DNA from: Cryptomeria japonica
Taxonomy: Eukaryota; Streptophyta; Pinopsida; Cupressales; Cupressaceae
Reading direction: 5' to 3'
Assembly (NCBI RefSeq): GCF_030272615.1
Contig: NC_081414.1
Location: forward strand, 340,360,502-340,424,501
DNA length: 64,000 nt
Positions 1 through 11,830 of this stretch are shown piece by piece (within the stretch, counting starts at the first letter, position 1; each line of letters starts with the position of its first letter). A model generated the notes under the pieces. The model was given only the letters and a program-made list of their open reading frames with translations. It searched no databases and was not told where the DNA came from. Both the position numbers and the translations under genes were made by a program.

Positions 1-1187
1 GATAACTACTTCACCCATAAACATATGCATCTGGTATATCAACAATACCATAACCATTAGCTCTGCATGCATAATCACTTAAACAAAGAATACTTAATCA
101 TCACATGAAAATGTACAACTCATGATACAATTTTTTCACGTGGAAACCCAAATGGGAAAAACTATGGTGGGGATGAATACCCACAAGCTTATTTTGAACT
201 CTTTTGAAGCTTGCTCTGTTAGGAGCCTAGTCTGGTTAAAGACTTTACAATAAGGTTTTGTTAGGAACCGATCCTGTTAAAGATCACCCGGTTAAGGGAT
301 GACTATATACCTTGTTAAAGGTTACATTGCTAGAGGATTTAAAGAACTCAATGAACTTGAGTCACCTAGTTAGAGGATTTGCAGTAAGCTTGTTAAAGCT
401 ACCCGACAAAGGGATTTTCCTTCTATTGAAATGGTTAGAAGACAACAAGCAAAACTTTGATCTGATAACAACACTACATGCCAAGGTAGATCCTTTTCAG
501 TTCCTCTACTCTGCAATCACACTCTGCAGTTTTCCACTCACTGGTCTGGCAAGTATCTCATCACTCAGATACACACACAAAATTTGCCAACAAATTACAA
601 TAACAAACATCATCGACCTTATAGACAACAATTAGGTCGGTGGCATAAACCCTAAACCCTAATCATTTAGGTTTACATTTATAGGCGGTCCAATCCTGAC
701 CATCCAAACACTTTACATAGAATGAAACAATCTCGAATAGATCACAAGTCATTCTGCATCGTCCATTCTTCACCGCACATGGGAATTAGTAACCCATCAC
801 ACTCTCTTCTCATACCGCTAAGAAGAATGATCATTCGCGAGGTAGACATTTAATGCAGTCGATCTTCACATGCAATATCCTCAAGGAAATCTTTCACGCA
901 TGCAAAAGTGACGTGGAATCTTTATCTCATCCTCATCTCTTCACTAACTCATCACAGAATGTCACCAGTTGCATTGCACAAGCTAGATTGCCAAACCGGA
1001 AACCCTAGAGCTGAGACTAGCAACCGTTAGTCACACTTAGTGAAACCCTGACACCGGTTCACTACATCTCTTCATACCGGTTCACCAACTTCTTCCAATC
1101 TTCATATCGGTTCACTTGTACTTATCGACATCAATGAAAACATACATTATCATCATATCATCATGCCGGTTCATCATATGCCAACAT
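1..1187 (-). mobile_element. Copia-type LTR relic, cut by the window edge
   Basis: Read on the minus strand, the sequence starts at 1187 with TGTTGGCAT and carries the CATTGATGTC wording seen at the starts of the other Copia LTRs here. Positions 138-197 hold the conserved LTR block (GTGGAAACCC, then GGGAAAAACTATGG, then a CCCACAAG box), placed as in the LTRs of element 2. Several CCGGTTCAC-type words lie at 1065-1180. No polypurine tract precedes 1187 in minus orientation, so this could be a solo LTR or a 5' LTR; the other end is outside the window. Confidence 0.4.
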
Positions 1188-4100
1188 AACTTACACCATC
1201 TGGATAGCCTTTTGAACTTACCCCGATCTTATATATAATTCCAATAGGATTTGTATGGGCATGATGTATTCCAAAATGTGTGTGTTGGGATAGATTACTC
1301 CATCGACATTACAATATACCGCTTCTCCTCCTTTGGTGGTTATTCCGATAGGCATCTCAACTATCGCGTTCGGTATAACTATACCGATGTAATTCTTATC
1401 GAGATATCAAGATCACAAAAAATTGTTGTTCCTCCTTTATCAATTATTTTGACATGCAATCAAGACTTCATGTTCAACATTGCTATCCCAATGTCCATGT
1501 TCAACACTGATTTATTGGATCAGGTTAGCTATCTCGATATAGATATCTAACATTGATTTATCAGATCGGAATAGCTTTTCTGATATATAAATGAAATGTT
1601 GATTGGTGAAGGTTATTTTACTGATCTTTTTTGGGTCTACTAGGGATTATTCACATAGGATTTAGGGCATAATGGAGATAGCATGTGGGATTTTATAATA
1701 GGTAAAATAAAACTTCTGTAGCTTCAACCTTTCACTTTCTTAAATAAAGAAGCTTGGTGATGACTGACATGCCAGGGGTACTAAGTATTATTATGAAATT
1801 TTGAGGTTTCAACAAGATGTAGAGGGCAAAGGAGTGAAAGAGAAAGATGGAATAAATTAGGAGGGAGTGGATTGAAAAGACATGGGGGATGAGGGATTCA
1901 AATTATTCGACATGAAGAGTGGCATTTAGGATGGGGATGGGGGATATGAGGTAGAGATTTGGGATATGAGTTGGCATTGAGGGAAGCTTTGGGTAAGGGA
2001 TTGATTTTCCTTATCACCCCAGGGTTCAAGAGAAGAAATATAAGATGGAAGAAGGTTGGCTCCGATACTTAGGAGGTACCTAACAATGACATCTTTTTCT
2101 TGGCTTAAGAAATGGGAAATGATTTCTTTGTGAAGGGGATGATCATTGTATATACACGAAGGAGTGGCAAGGGAGATTGTATCATGTGGCTCTTGGTTTT
2201 GATTTATAGTGGATGGGAGATTAGTTCTTGTGGAAAGATTGGCTAAGGAAATTTCATGAAATGATGGAGGGAGTTTAGCTTGGTTCATAAAATCCCATTA
2301 TTGTGATAGGGATAATTCTCATCTTGATCAATAAATCTAGAATTTCCATTGTCATCAAGGAATGGAGACATGATATTGGGTTAGATTAGGATGAGAGATG
2401 GAAATGGATGATATAGGAATAAAAAGAGGGCATGACCTCGAATTAGAATAGACGAAAGATCTTAAAATTTATTTTGATATTAAAGGATCTTAGGGTTGAC
2501 ATACTAATTTTAAGTTTTAGATGTGATTAAGATCATATTTGGAGGAAATAGGTTAGATGGAATTGGACCGACTAAGATAATAATAGGATTATAAGATGGT
2601 TGGATAAGGTTTAAAAATTTGGGAATAAATTAGAAGATTTGAAACTTAATTGTTGATGAGGATGGGAGTTGATTAATATTAGGATAATAATTACATGTAA
2701 AAATTGGATTAGAAGAAATGATTTAAGATAATTGAATGAGTAGATGAGAGATTATGATGATGGAGAAGATTAGGTGATTATTATTGGGGATAAACATTGG
2801 ATGGATTCAAGAAGATTCATGTTTGGATTAAGAAGATTAGATGTAAATTAAAAGAACGATGAGGACTTGAGGGAAGAATAAACAAACACCAAACTATGTA
2901 GGTTTTGAGTAACATCTAGGCATATATTAAAAGGGAGATTATTTGAGAGAAAAAGAGTAAGATTAGAAGATGGATAAATATGTATTCTGGATTGAAAATT
3001 TGATTTTGGATTGAAGCTTAATTTGGGTAAAAAATTAAAGTGTTAGATCTTGTAATTATTTTTATGATTTTAGTAGTCATATCATGCAAGGTGTTGTGTG
3101 AAATGGGTGTTTTACTAACTAATTCATCACCTAATTATTATTAACACTTATTACTTAATTCTACTTATGATACACATAAGATAGTTATTAAGTTAAATAT
3201 CTCAACCTATAAGATTAAGATACATATATCATAATATTATGCAATCTTATGTTCAACTTTGCCTATATAACCAAGTGGTTCCTTTTGTGATATGAATTCA
3301 TTAAATAAATCTATGATTTGCACGATTTGATACAATAGCATTATTCTTTCATAATTAATATCTTTTGTTCTTTCATAGAAGTTCTTAGATCTTGGCTGGT
3401 TATATAATCTTTATCAAAATATTGTATGGTATAAAGCAGTCTATACCAACTCTTACATAAGGTTTGTCCAAAACCTAAAACCATGTATGACTTTTAATCT
3501 TCAAGTTTTTGTGCTCTATATTTCTAAAATGTTGATGAACTATTGAATAAGTGAAAACTCACTGAAGCCATTTTGTAAGTGTCTTCTACTTCATTGTTTA
3601 ACTATCCCTTCTAGTTAGGCTATCAATCAAGACATTCTCCTCACTGATTGAACCATAAGCCTCTAAATATTATTCCTTTAATGGTTTTGTATCCCCCATT
3701 TATTATCTATAGGTTAACTTCTAATTGCATAACACATAGGCTACTAAAGTGCAACTTTATTCAAGACATGTGCACTTGAAGTTACACTCTTGCAATTTGA
3801 AGACATGTGTCCTTAAGAAGTATTTCAATATTGGGAAAAACCCACTAAATAGATATCATTAATTTTTAATTGGACACCTTCATTGGTCCCAAATATTCAA
3901 TCACATATACTCCTAAGGATTTGGGTGGGTTAGGCTTTATCATACTTAGCTAGTTGGTAGCACCCCATTATAGTAAAAGATCTCTACAAAGTGTGGTTTC
4001 ATATATGAGACCACTCATTTTTGTTTTTAGATGAGAAATAATATTTAATACATTATATGGGTAAGCGAACCAATATGGGGGACCAAAAAGGGGTCTTAAG

Positions 4101-5330
4101 TGGCCACTTTTTTCTGAAATCAAGAAAATATGATCCCAGATGAGAAATTGAAGATAATTACACTCAAAATTTGAAGATGCAATAAGAAGAGTTGTAGTGG
4201 TTCAAATCTACTCTCTAAAATACCATATATATTTTTTAAATGGTGAAGATTAAGGGGTTCAAAAAAGTTTTCCACACAAAGTGGTCCTATTTTTATCAAT
4301 TTGTTAGTTTTTACATCTCTTGACACTCTCTCTCATCCTGATGATGGATCACAAAGTGTGATCCGAAATATTGATGCAAAAAAGATAGACACAATCAAAT
4401 CCAGAAGAAACTTAATGAATCAAATAACATAGTGTTGAATGTGGCACCCCCTTAAAATGTTCTCTTTTTTTAATATTTAAAAATTTCTCTAGTTAGAAAT
4501 TAGCTAACACCATGTAGTTTATGTCCAATTTTTCTACTAAATTTTTAATGAATGTATAGTTTTTTGCTAATTTTTGAAGTAGATCCATCCCAAAAAGCAA
4601 AAAATTGAGCATGGTCCCCCTATTTTTTTATAAACTAATTAAAAATATATATTTTTTAATATGTGAGGAATGGAGTGTAGTTTCTAAAAATTATAATTTG
4701 TTTAAGAATTTGACAAATGAGTAAAAAGTTATATCTAAAATACAAGATATTGGTTTTTGACAATAAGTGGGCATACAAATAAAAGAAATTAAAGATGAAC
4801 ACTTAACTTACTCAAAATGTGAAAAAAAATTACATGGTTAGATAGATAAGAGCCAACTTAATATCATCATGGTATTTTTTAAAACTTTGCATTGAACCAT
4901 GTGCAAACTTGATAGAGAGCACGCGTGAAAATGTGTGAATGTTTTTTACAATTTTGGGTGTTAAAATGGTCATCTAACCCTTTGGGTTGGATACCCAAGG
5001 CAAATCCAACCCAAAGGGTTGGAAATTCTCAATGCAAACACAAATGCGAATGTGCATTATAACACGCTCATGTTATGACTTGGTAGTGGACGAGCATGTA
5101 TTTTGAAGGATAATTTTTTTTTTCTTCTCATCTTTTCCTACAACTTAGACTCATTGTTTTCATTAAAGTTTTCTTATACTTTAAGTTATATTTCATGTAT
5201 ATATTGGTAGGATGTTTGAGAGTGATTTAATATCTCTAGGAGTTATAATGCAAATTCTAGATTTTCAAAGATCATATCATTTTTAGACAACAAAAGTTTA
5301 GTAATAGATAATCTCCTATCAACAATTTCT
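1188..5330. other. No recognised gene; AT-rich, with a purine-rich stretch at about 1640-3060
   Basis: I see no supported gene. From about 1640 to 3060 the plus strand is strongly purine-rich (GGATGAG/GGATTAG wording), like the plus strand of element C, so it may be an old fragment of a similar element; this is a composition argument only. A 120-codon open frame on minus (1926-2288) falls inside that biased stretch and has no recognisable domain. From 3061 to 5330 the sequence is AT-rich and shows nothing I can name. Confidence 0.4.
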
Positions 5331-5725
5331 CACTCTCTCTATTTCACTTTGCTCGTCTCCCTAACTAGAATTATTTCTCTCCCCATCACTCCCTCTCCCT
5401 TCCTCTCTCTACCTCTCTCTCTATCTCACTTTCTCCTTTATCTCCCAAGCTCTAAACATAATAATTTTTAGGCTTAGTCAAATTTTAGTAATCAGTAGGC
5501 TCCTATCATTATTATCTCACTCTCTTTATCTCTCCCAAGATTTATACCTATCACTCTTCCTCATTCCCCTCTCTCTATCTCACCCTATCCTCTCTCTCTC
5601 TCTCTCTCTCTCTCCCTCCCTCTCTCCCCCCTCTCTACCTATCCATCTCTCTCTAATTTTTTTTTTATCTCCCCTCACCCTCTCTCTCCACCTACCTCTT
5701 TGTCCCTCCTATCCCTCACTATGTC
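5331..5725. repeat. CT-rich low-complexity tract with a (CT)n microsatellite
   Basis: The plus strand is almost pure C and T, with a continuous CT run near 5589-5616 and repeated CTCTCTC/CCCTCCC words. It lies about 350 bp upstream of the start of the remnant at 6070. The same arrangement, with (CT)n on the coding strand, precedes the transposase-like gene at 19077. Confidence 0.8.
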
Positions 5726-5901
5726 CCTCCCTTTGTCCCTCCCTCCCTATTTTTGGGTTAGTGCACCAAGATGGTGGACAAAAAAGTGGCCACATGCAAA
5801 AAAAAAATAAAAATTTCATAACCAGTGCGTGTTCTATGAAATCCAAAAACGTTCTAGGCTTGGTAGCCAAAAACAATAAAAAAACAAAAAGTTCCTGAAA
5901 A

Positions 5902-5963
5902 CTTGTATGGGTTTTGAGGAACATTAATAAATTTTTTTTTCCCTCAAAACCTATATGGGTTTT
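5902..5963. repeat. Two ATATGGGTT-type near-palindromes upstream of the 6070 remnant
   Basis: 5902-5915 reads CTTGTATGGGTTTT and 5946-5963 reads AAAACCTATATGGGTTTT, a near-palindrome. Five further copies lie at 19367-20014, upstream of the minus-strand transposase-like gene. Function is unknown; subterminal protein-binding repeats of a DNA transposon is one possibility. Confidence 0.55.
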
Positions 5964-6069
5964 AGCCATTTTCAATGCCAAAAACTATGGAACAACAACC
6001 CAACGAAGCAAAAAAACTTAGAACCCTTGCGTGTTTTGCATCATTTTGCATTTAGAGAAATTTCCAACA

Positions 6070-8940
6070 ATGTCACCCCGTCAAATAGGTAAGATTTCAT
6101 TTTTTTGATTATTTTTGTTTGCATTTTAATTGAAGTAGGGTTTTTCAATTGATTTAAGTTTTTTCTTTATTAATTTGATGTCAGATTCTACAAGAAATCC
6201 CCAAAAATGAAATAGACAACAAGGACCTCCTCGTGCACAAGCAACATAAGCAAACTGTGTAAACATTGCACATGAGCAACAAGAAAACCCTCAAGATATT
6301 TCTCCACAACCACAAAATCCTCAAAATGTTTCTCCTCAACAACCACCGCTACCCCTAAACCATCCACAACCCTCCACGTCCTGCATTAGATCATGTAGAT
6401 GCCACATAAGAGGATCTCATCAATCGCCTTACACAAAATAGTGCCCAAGTTTCTATATTGGTGAATAGGTTGAGGTCCTCTAGTCTTGAGCACCACTCAA
6501 CCATCGCCACAACACTAGAAATAATGGCCAAAAGTGAAAATGAGGTATCTAGGGAGGTTATGAAATGGGGTTCATGGAGGGATAGATGTCGAGAATTTTA
6601 TGCAGATGGGATGTCATATGATCAAGTGAAAAAAATTGCATACTTAAAGGTGACATATTTTCTCTTTTCACCGATCCTATTACTACTAACAACCTAGAAG
6701 ATAATAAATCTCAGTTTCCTATACATTGGTGTCTTCATGTTGGGTTGAAAGCAACTTTTTGGGATAGGTGGTATATGGTCTTTGACCAACCACCTTGTAA
6801 TAATTGGGAGGTGCCTCTATATTTTTTGAGAAAGTTGTATTGTGAGTTTATCCTCGAAAAGAAGCCGAATTACTTTGACATCCGACAATTTCAGGGTAGA
6901 GGGAGAGGCTCTATGCAGGATAGACCTGGGGCCTATAGGGTGGTACAACCACAACATAGGAGGTGTACAAATCCTAAACCCATGGTTCATATCACTGTCC
7001 CTATATTCTTGAAGGAGTCTATGGAGTTACAGACTCTTTAGATAGCTGCATCATTGACTAATGTCATTGTTTAGCATGGCACATAGTTGGTCGGAGTAGA
7101 GGATGTACCAACACCTGCGATACCTCCTTCATCAATGCCACCTTATGCATCATTTGGCACGAGCCAACCCATTCAACATATGTGCGCCACCTACCAGGGT
7201 GTATGTTCTGGTGTAGACATTGACACAAATGAGGATGGTTGGATATCTCATTTGTGTACATGTTACGGGAGTAGATGCCATGCTTCCACTATAGAGGATA
7301 TGACCCTCATTGATGACCTGTTGAGTATCTTGTTCTCTCATGATTATACACATGTGCGTTTAATTCTGTTTATGACATGTTATCAATTAAGTGACTAAAT
7401 ATTATAAAAAGATAAATTTTTATTTTTAGAACAATTTAAAGTGACATAAATAAAATGCATTGCAAGGTGCAACAAGTGGTGGGAGTACACCATGTACTTT
7501 TCAGTCGACTCCACGATCACGAGTAGTTTCACCACTAGAGGTAAAGATTCAGAAATTTGTTAAAAATATAATAATACATTGGTTAAAAATAATCTTTTGT
7601 TAATATATATGTATCATTACTTGGTGTTTTATAGGGCTTATCAGGGGTTGAGATGTCCCAACTTGATGATATCATGCTTTCGGCCATTGACTTTGGCCTA
7701 GACAACTTTGCGGTACCATTTAGATTTAGATATTTTTGACTTAGGTGATATATTAAATACATGGTCTTTTCCCTTATGTTAATTTTTTTCTGTTAGAGTA
7801 CCCCACCTACCTTGAGGACATCTCATGTGAGAAATCCATCCTCCAACACTCTGAGGCAGAAAAAGATATCCTCTCGAACACCCAAACGACGGAAGGTAAT
7901 TTGGTACAATTTAAATTCATTTGTTGAAATGTATTATGATTAAACATGTATATGTAGATATTGATAAATGCACTTAATTTATTTGATCTATGTACAAAAA
8001 CAAATGGGGTTTACGAAATTAATGAATGCACTTGATGTTGATGAGGTTCAGCAGAGAGAAGAGGTAATATATTCATATTCACTTTGGATTGAATTCTTGA
8101 TTGTTTGAAATATCTAAATCCTTTTATGTCTATATCATATATTATCATTTTTCATACAGGAAATGGTAATAGTTGCATCAGATTTGACTATGCCTCCTAA
8201 AGTTACAGGAGAACTATCTGAGGCTTCTGTGTGCATTTGTTCTACATATGTTAAACATATCTATTTAGAAATAAGTACACTCATTTTTAGTTTTTTATCT
8301 AGTTTGTTAGAAACTTTGGTTTATTAACTTGTATTAATTGTCTTTAACCTATTACAACCCCCTTCCAAACTTCCTATTGATTCTCTACCATTCCATTTCA
8401 TTAGAAGTCCTACACGTCAAAGATGGGCTCCAAAATGACAAAGGGAAGAGGTATGTCTATCTTAGATCAACTCCTTTTCACTAAGTGCACAACGGAGTAG
8501 AAACCCTCTTGTTAACTCCTTTTGGATCACTTACCATGGATATAGGAAATGATCCTAACTGATTCATCTGTGACTTTGCCTCCTACGACCATAGGACATC
8601 TATTGGAGGCTCTGGTATGATTTTGTTTTTTAGTCTATTCATTTTTAGTTATTTTGTGTTTTTTGACATATATATTATTAACTTGTATTAATGTTGTTTT
8701 AATAGTTACAACCCCCTTCAGGGCTTCCCACTGATCCTCAGCCTTGCCCAATTGTAGAAGAAAGAGATGAGGTAATCAACATTTCAACTTCAAAAAATTT
8801 AGAGTTCAGTATTTAGTTATTTTGATGTTATATTGAGAAAATATATCTAATTCAACATTTGAATTGTCCTTGTGCATCCAGCTAAAGAGCCACGTACTGC
8901 TTCAAAGAGGCTCGATTTTGATGATCCACCACAATCATAG
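6070..8940 (+). pseudogene. Multi-exon gene-like remnant of unknown function
   Basis: I do not recognise the family. An ATG at 6070 is followed after a few codons by GTAAG and an intron to about 6183. A Gln/Pro-rich segment follows (6184-6400) with frame breaks, then a conserved-looking segment at 6458-6655 (includes WGSWRDRCREFYADGMSY) and another at 6745-7040 (includes WDRWYMVFDQPPCNNWEVP). Downstream are short exon-like blocks with GT-AG borders, for example GLSGVEMSQLDDIMLSAID at about 7636-7713 and a basic block (RTPKRRK) near 7890. The last block ends PRTASKRLDFDDPPQS and a stop at 8938-8940, but its phase with the preceding exon is uncertain. In-frame stops and shifts in the first third suggest decay. 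It could be an accessory gene of a DNA transposon, given the upstream palindromes shared with the transposase-like locus. Confidence 0.4.
8158..8790 (+). repeat. Internal duplication of an exon-intron unit, about 388-bp offset
   Basis: The block starting GAAATGGTAATAG at about 8160 and the block starting GAAATGATCCTAAC at about 8547 match through the exon and into the next intron and the TTACAACCCCCTTC exon start (8350 and 8705). The two exons translate to related peptides (EMVIVASDLTMPPK and EMILTDSSVTLPPT). Within the remnant this looks like an exon duplication. Confidence 0.6.
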
Positions 8941-9411
8941 ATACCGATAGAGACATATAGTTCTAGTTGTGGTCATTGAAGGACCAATGTTTATATATAT
9001 TTGACATTTGTATATGTATATATTGACTTTGACAGACATGGCACATGCCACATTTTTGTAACTATTATTGATTTGGCATCTATACCATTTTTTGATATGT
9101 ACATGATTATTGTTCATTTTGATATATATGTTCATTACATCTAACTCATATGGAATATAGTTTTAAACTAGGTTTCTCATATTGTGTATACCCATGTACC
9201 TATTGTGAGATATTCACACATAGCCCCATTCCAAATGGGGACCCCCACTTTTTTCTTTCTAGGGTTAGCTCTTTTAATTTTGTTGTTGGGCATTTTAGTG
9301 TCTTATCCTTGCATTAAAGGGATTGGGTTTTTCAGGTAGCTAGAGAGTCATCATGTCAGGTTGGCCTCCTAAGTGAAGAGGTGAGTGAAGTTCATATTTC
9401 AGGAGTTGCCA
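8941..9411. other. Spacer, no gene seen
   Basis: AT-rich sequence immediately after the stop of the 6070-8940 remnant. It contains no supported open frame, repeat array or RNA gene that I can identify. Confidence 0.5.
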
Positions 9412-9589
9412 GAGGTGAGCGAAGTTGATAGCTTCGAGACTTGAAAGAGAGGAGTGAAGTTCTTACTTTTGGAGTTACAAGAGGTGAGAAAAGTTGATAG
9501 CTTTGGGAGTTGCAAGAGGTGAGAAAAGTTGATAGCTTCGAGAGTTGCAAAAGGTGAGCAAAGTTGATAACTTTGATAGTTGAGGGAAT
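9412..9589 (+). repeat. 35-bp tandem repeat, about 4 degenerate copies
   Basis: The unit runs GAGGTGAGAAAAGTTGATAG and continues to a TTGCAA end. The clearest copies begin at about 9482, 9517 and 9552, with a diverged copy at about 9412. It grades into the 27-bp array that follows. Confidence 0.7.
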
Positions 9590-9735
9590 AGAGAGAACTT
9601 CATGATCTCACCAAGGAGAGTGAAGTTCATGATCTCATTGAGGAGAGGGAACTTCATGATCTCATCAAGGAGAGCGAAGTTCATGATCTCATCAAGGAGA
9701 GAAAACTTCATGATCTCACCAAGGAGAGTGAATTT
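9590..9735 (+). repeat. 27-bp tandem repeat, 5-6 copies
   Basis: The unit is GAGAGTGAAGTTCATGATCT plus seven bases. GTGAAGTT and GAACTT variants alternate. Because 27 is a multiple of 3, the minus strand stays open (9711-9475) as a 9-residue repeat (LLDEIMNF-like), which I treat as a by-product of the repeat. Confidence 0.75.
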
Positions 9736-11020
9736 AATTTATGAACAACACAAACATGAGTGAAAATGAATAAGAGAAGTTGAGTAATAGGAGTGAAGTT
9801 CATACTTCAGGTTTGAAGCTTTTGGAGTGAACTTTAGGTTCAAGATGTTTGAAGCGAAGTTTGTAACTTCATGTTTAAGGGATTAAGAGAGAAATTCATG
9901 TCTTGAGGGAATAGAGTGGATTTCACACAAGAAAACTTCACACTAATAAACTTTGTGAGTTTGATATCATGAGCGAATTTCATAATTTAGAGAGGGAGAA
10001 CAAACTTGATGAGCTAAGATGAGAGAAACAAACTTCATGTGCACCTCTTTGGAGCAAGATTCACATTTAAAGCAACTTCATGACCGTAGGTAATGAAGCG
10101 AACTTTGGGTTCAAAAGGTTTTGGAGTGAATTTTATGCTTCATGAGCTGATGATTGGAGTGAATTTCATGAATAAGCAAGGCGATTGAAACAAGTTACAA
10201 GTGCACACCATCTAGAGCAATCCTCATCTTCAAACCTACACAAGCAAATCTTGACTTCATGAACTTCACAAGTTCAACATGCAAGAATAAACTTCATGAT
10301 TTGACTTACATAAGAAGACTTCACAATTTGAAATATATGAGTGAATTCCACAAATTGAGCCTCAAAAGCAAAATTCAAGTGAGTGAACTCCACTTCATGT
10401 GTTCATAGTCAAAGGCGAAGGTGCAATATTGGTTACATGATTACTACCTTTGAAGTTTGCAAAGAATAATTATAAGTTGAAAGGATGAAATATGAGAATT
10501 CCAATATCACTTTATGAGAAGCAAGGCGAACTTCATGAGCGGAGGCTTGGGAGTAGACTCTAGGAGCTCCTCTTCATGAACAAAAAGAAACTTCAAAGTG
10601 ATCCTTCATGAAGGTGAATTCCTCTAGATCTTCTTATCAAACTTGTAAAACACATAAAATAAATGGATATATCAAGCTAAGAAGAACTATCAAGGTTATA
10701 TATTATGTATTTGATATCATGTTTGTTTTATTTTGTAGATGGGAGAGGATGGTGATTGCAAAGCAAAAGGGAAAAATGATTGTAAGACCTACACTACCAT
10801 GCAAGAGGATAAACTTCACACCCAAGAGGAATTTCAACCTTCACCACACCAAGGAGACATGAAGAGATCAAACGAGTACGAAAGAGAAGTTATGCAATCA
10901 ATCCAAAGCAAGCAAGTAAAGATAAAGGGAAGACTCAGTTTCCTCAGTATATCCCATCACCACTACTTTAAGCAAGCTTGTAATGTCGAGTATCAAATCT
11001 TCTAGGTCTAGCATCATTAA
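9736..11020 (+). repeat. GAACTTCATG-rich degenerate repeat region
   Basis: For about 900 bp (to about 10620) the words GAAGTTCATG, GCGAACTTCATGA and GTGAATTTCA recur at irregular spacing, so this is an older part of the arrays to its left. Two short overlapping open frames at 10608-11005 have no recognisable domain and I do not call them genes. A retrotransposon leader or LTR interior is possible but unproved. Confidence 0.5.
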
Positions 11021-11830
11021 TGTTTTCACAGCCAACTAGAGCTAATGGAGCAGATGGTTTGGTGCCAGGACGAATGGTTTGAAAGATGCATGATTGTGCA
11101 AATTTTGGCCTCAATCAAGATCAGGTCACCAAATGAAAACCAAGAGGAATCTCTCAAAATTGAGATAGGTTTTTGTAGGATTTTCTAATATGGTCATTTT
11201 TCACCTCATGAGCTCTAAGATATCACCCTCCAAAAATCGCTTCCCGATTGGGCTTAGTGCACCTTGGGAACACTTCGGTTCGACATTCTCCATAATGTTT
11301 GAGCTACTTCATGGGAAAAAAGAGGTCATCACTAGCATTTACTCAGCCAACTAGAGCTAATGGAGTAGATTTTTTGGAGCCACGATGAATGGTTTGAAAG
11401 ATGCACGATTGTGCAACTTTCAACTGAGCAACAATGCAACTTTTGGCATCAACCAATATCGGGTCGCCAAATGAAAAACAAAAGGAATATCCCAAAAATA
11501 AGATAGGTTGTTGAAGGCCTTGGTAGGATGGTCCTTTTTCACCTCATGGCTTGATGATACCCCTCACGAGCTCCAAGATATCGCCCTCCAAAAATCGTTG
11601 CCCGATTTGACTTAGTGCACCTTGGGAACACTTCGGTCCAGCGTGCTCCGAAATGTTCAAGCTACTCTGTGGGTGAAATGAGGTTGTTTACCCATCCAAT
11701 CAAAGTTAATGGAGCAGATGGTTTGGTGTCACGATGAACGGTTTGACAGATGCGCAATTGTGTAACTTTCAACTGAGCAATAATGCAACTTTTGGCATCA
11801 ACTAAGATCAAGTCACCAAATCTTTGTTCA
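11021..11830. repeat. Three diverged tandem copies of a 315-350-bp unit
   Basis: The block CAACTAGAGCTAATGGAG, followed by GATGAATGGTTTGAAAGATG, recurs at about 11030, 11345 and 11693, each time followed by GTGCAACTTT-type sequence. Between copies, ATATCACCCTCCAAAAATCG and CACCTTGGGAACACTTCGG recur at about 11230-11275 and 11580-11630. No intact frame spans the unit. Confidence 0.7.

Noticed and set aside
648-662. Telomere-like AACCCTAAACCCTAA
   Set aside because: Only two units; common by chance in plant DNA and located inside an LTR-like sequence.
1251-1550. Plus-strand open frame of 99 codons
   Set aside because: No recognisable domain, no supporting context, repeat-like surroundings.
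1926-2288. Minus-strand open frame of 120 codons
   Set aside because: It lies in a purine-biased tract in which long minus frames are expected, and I see no domain.
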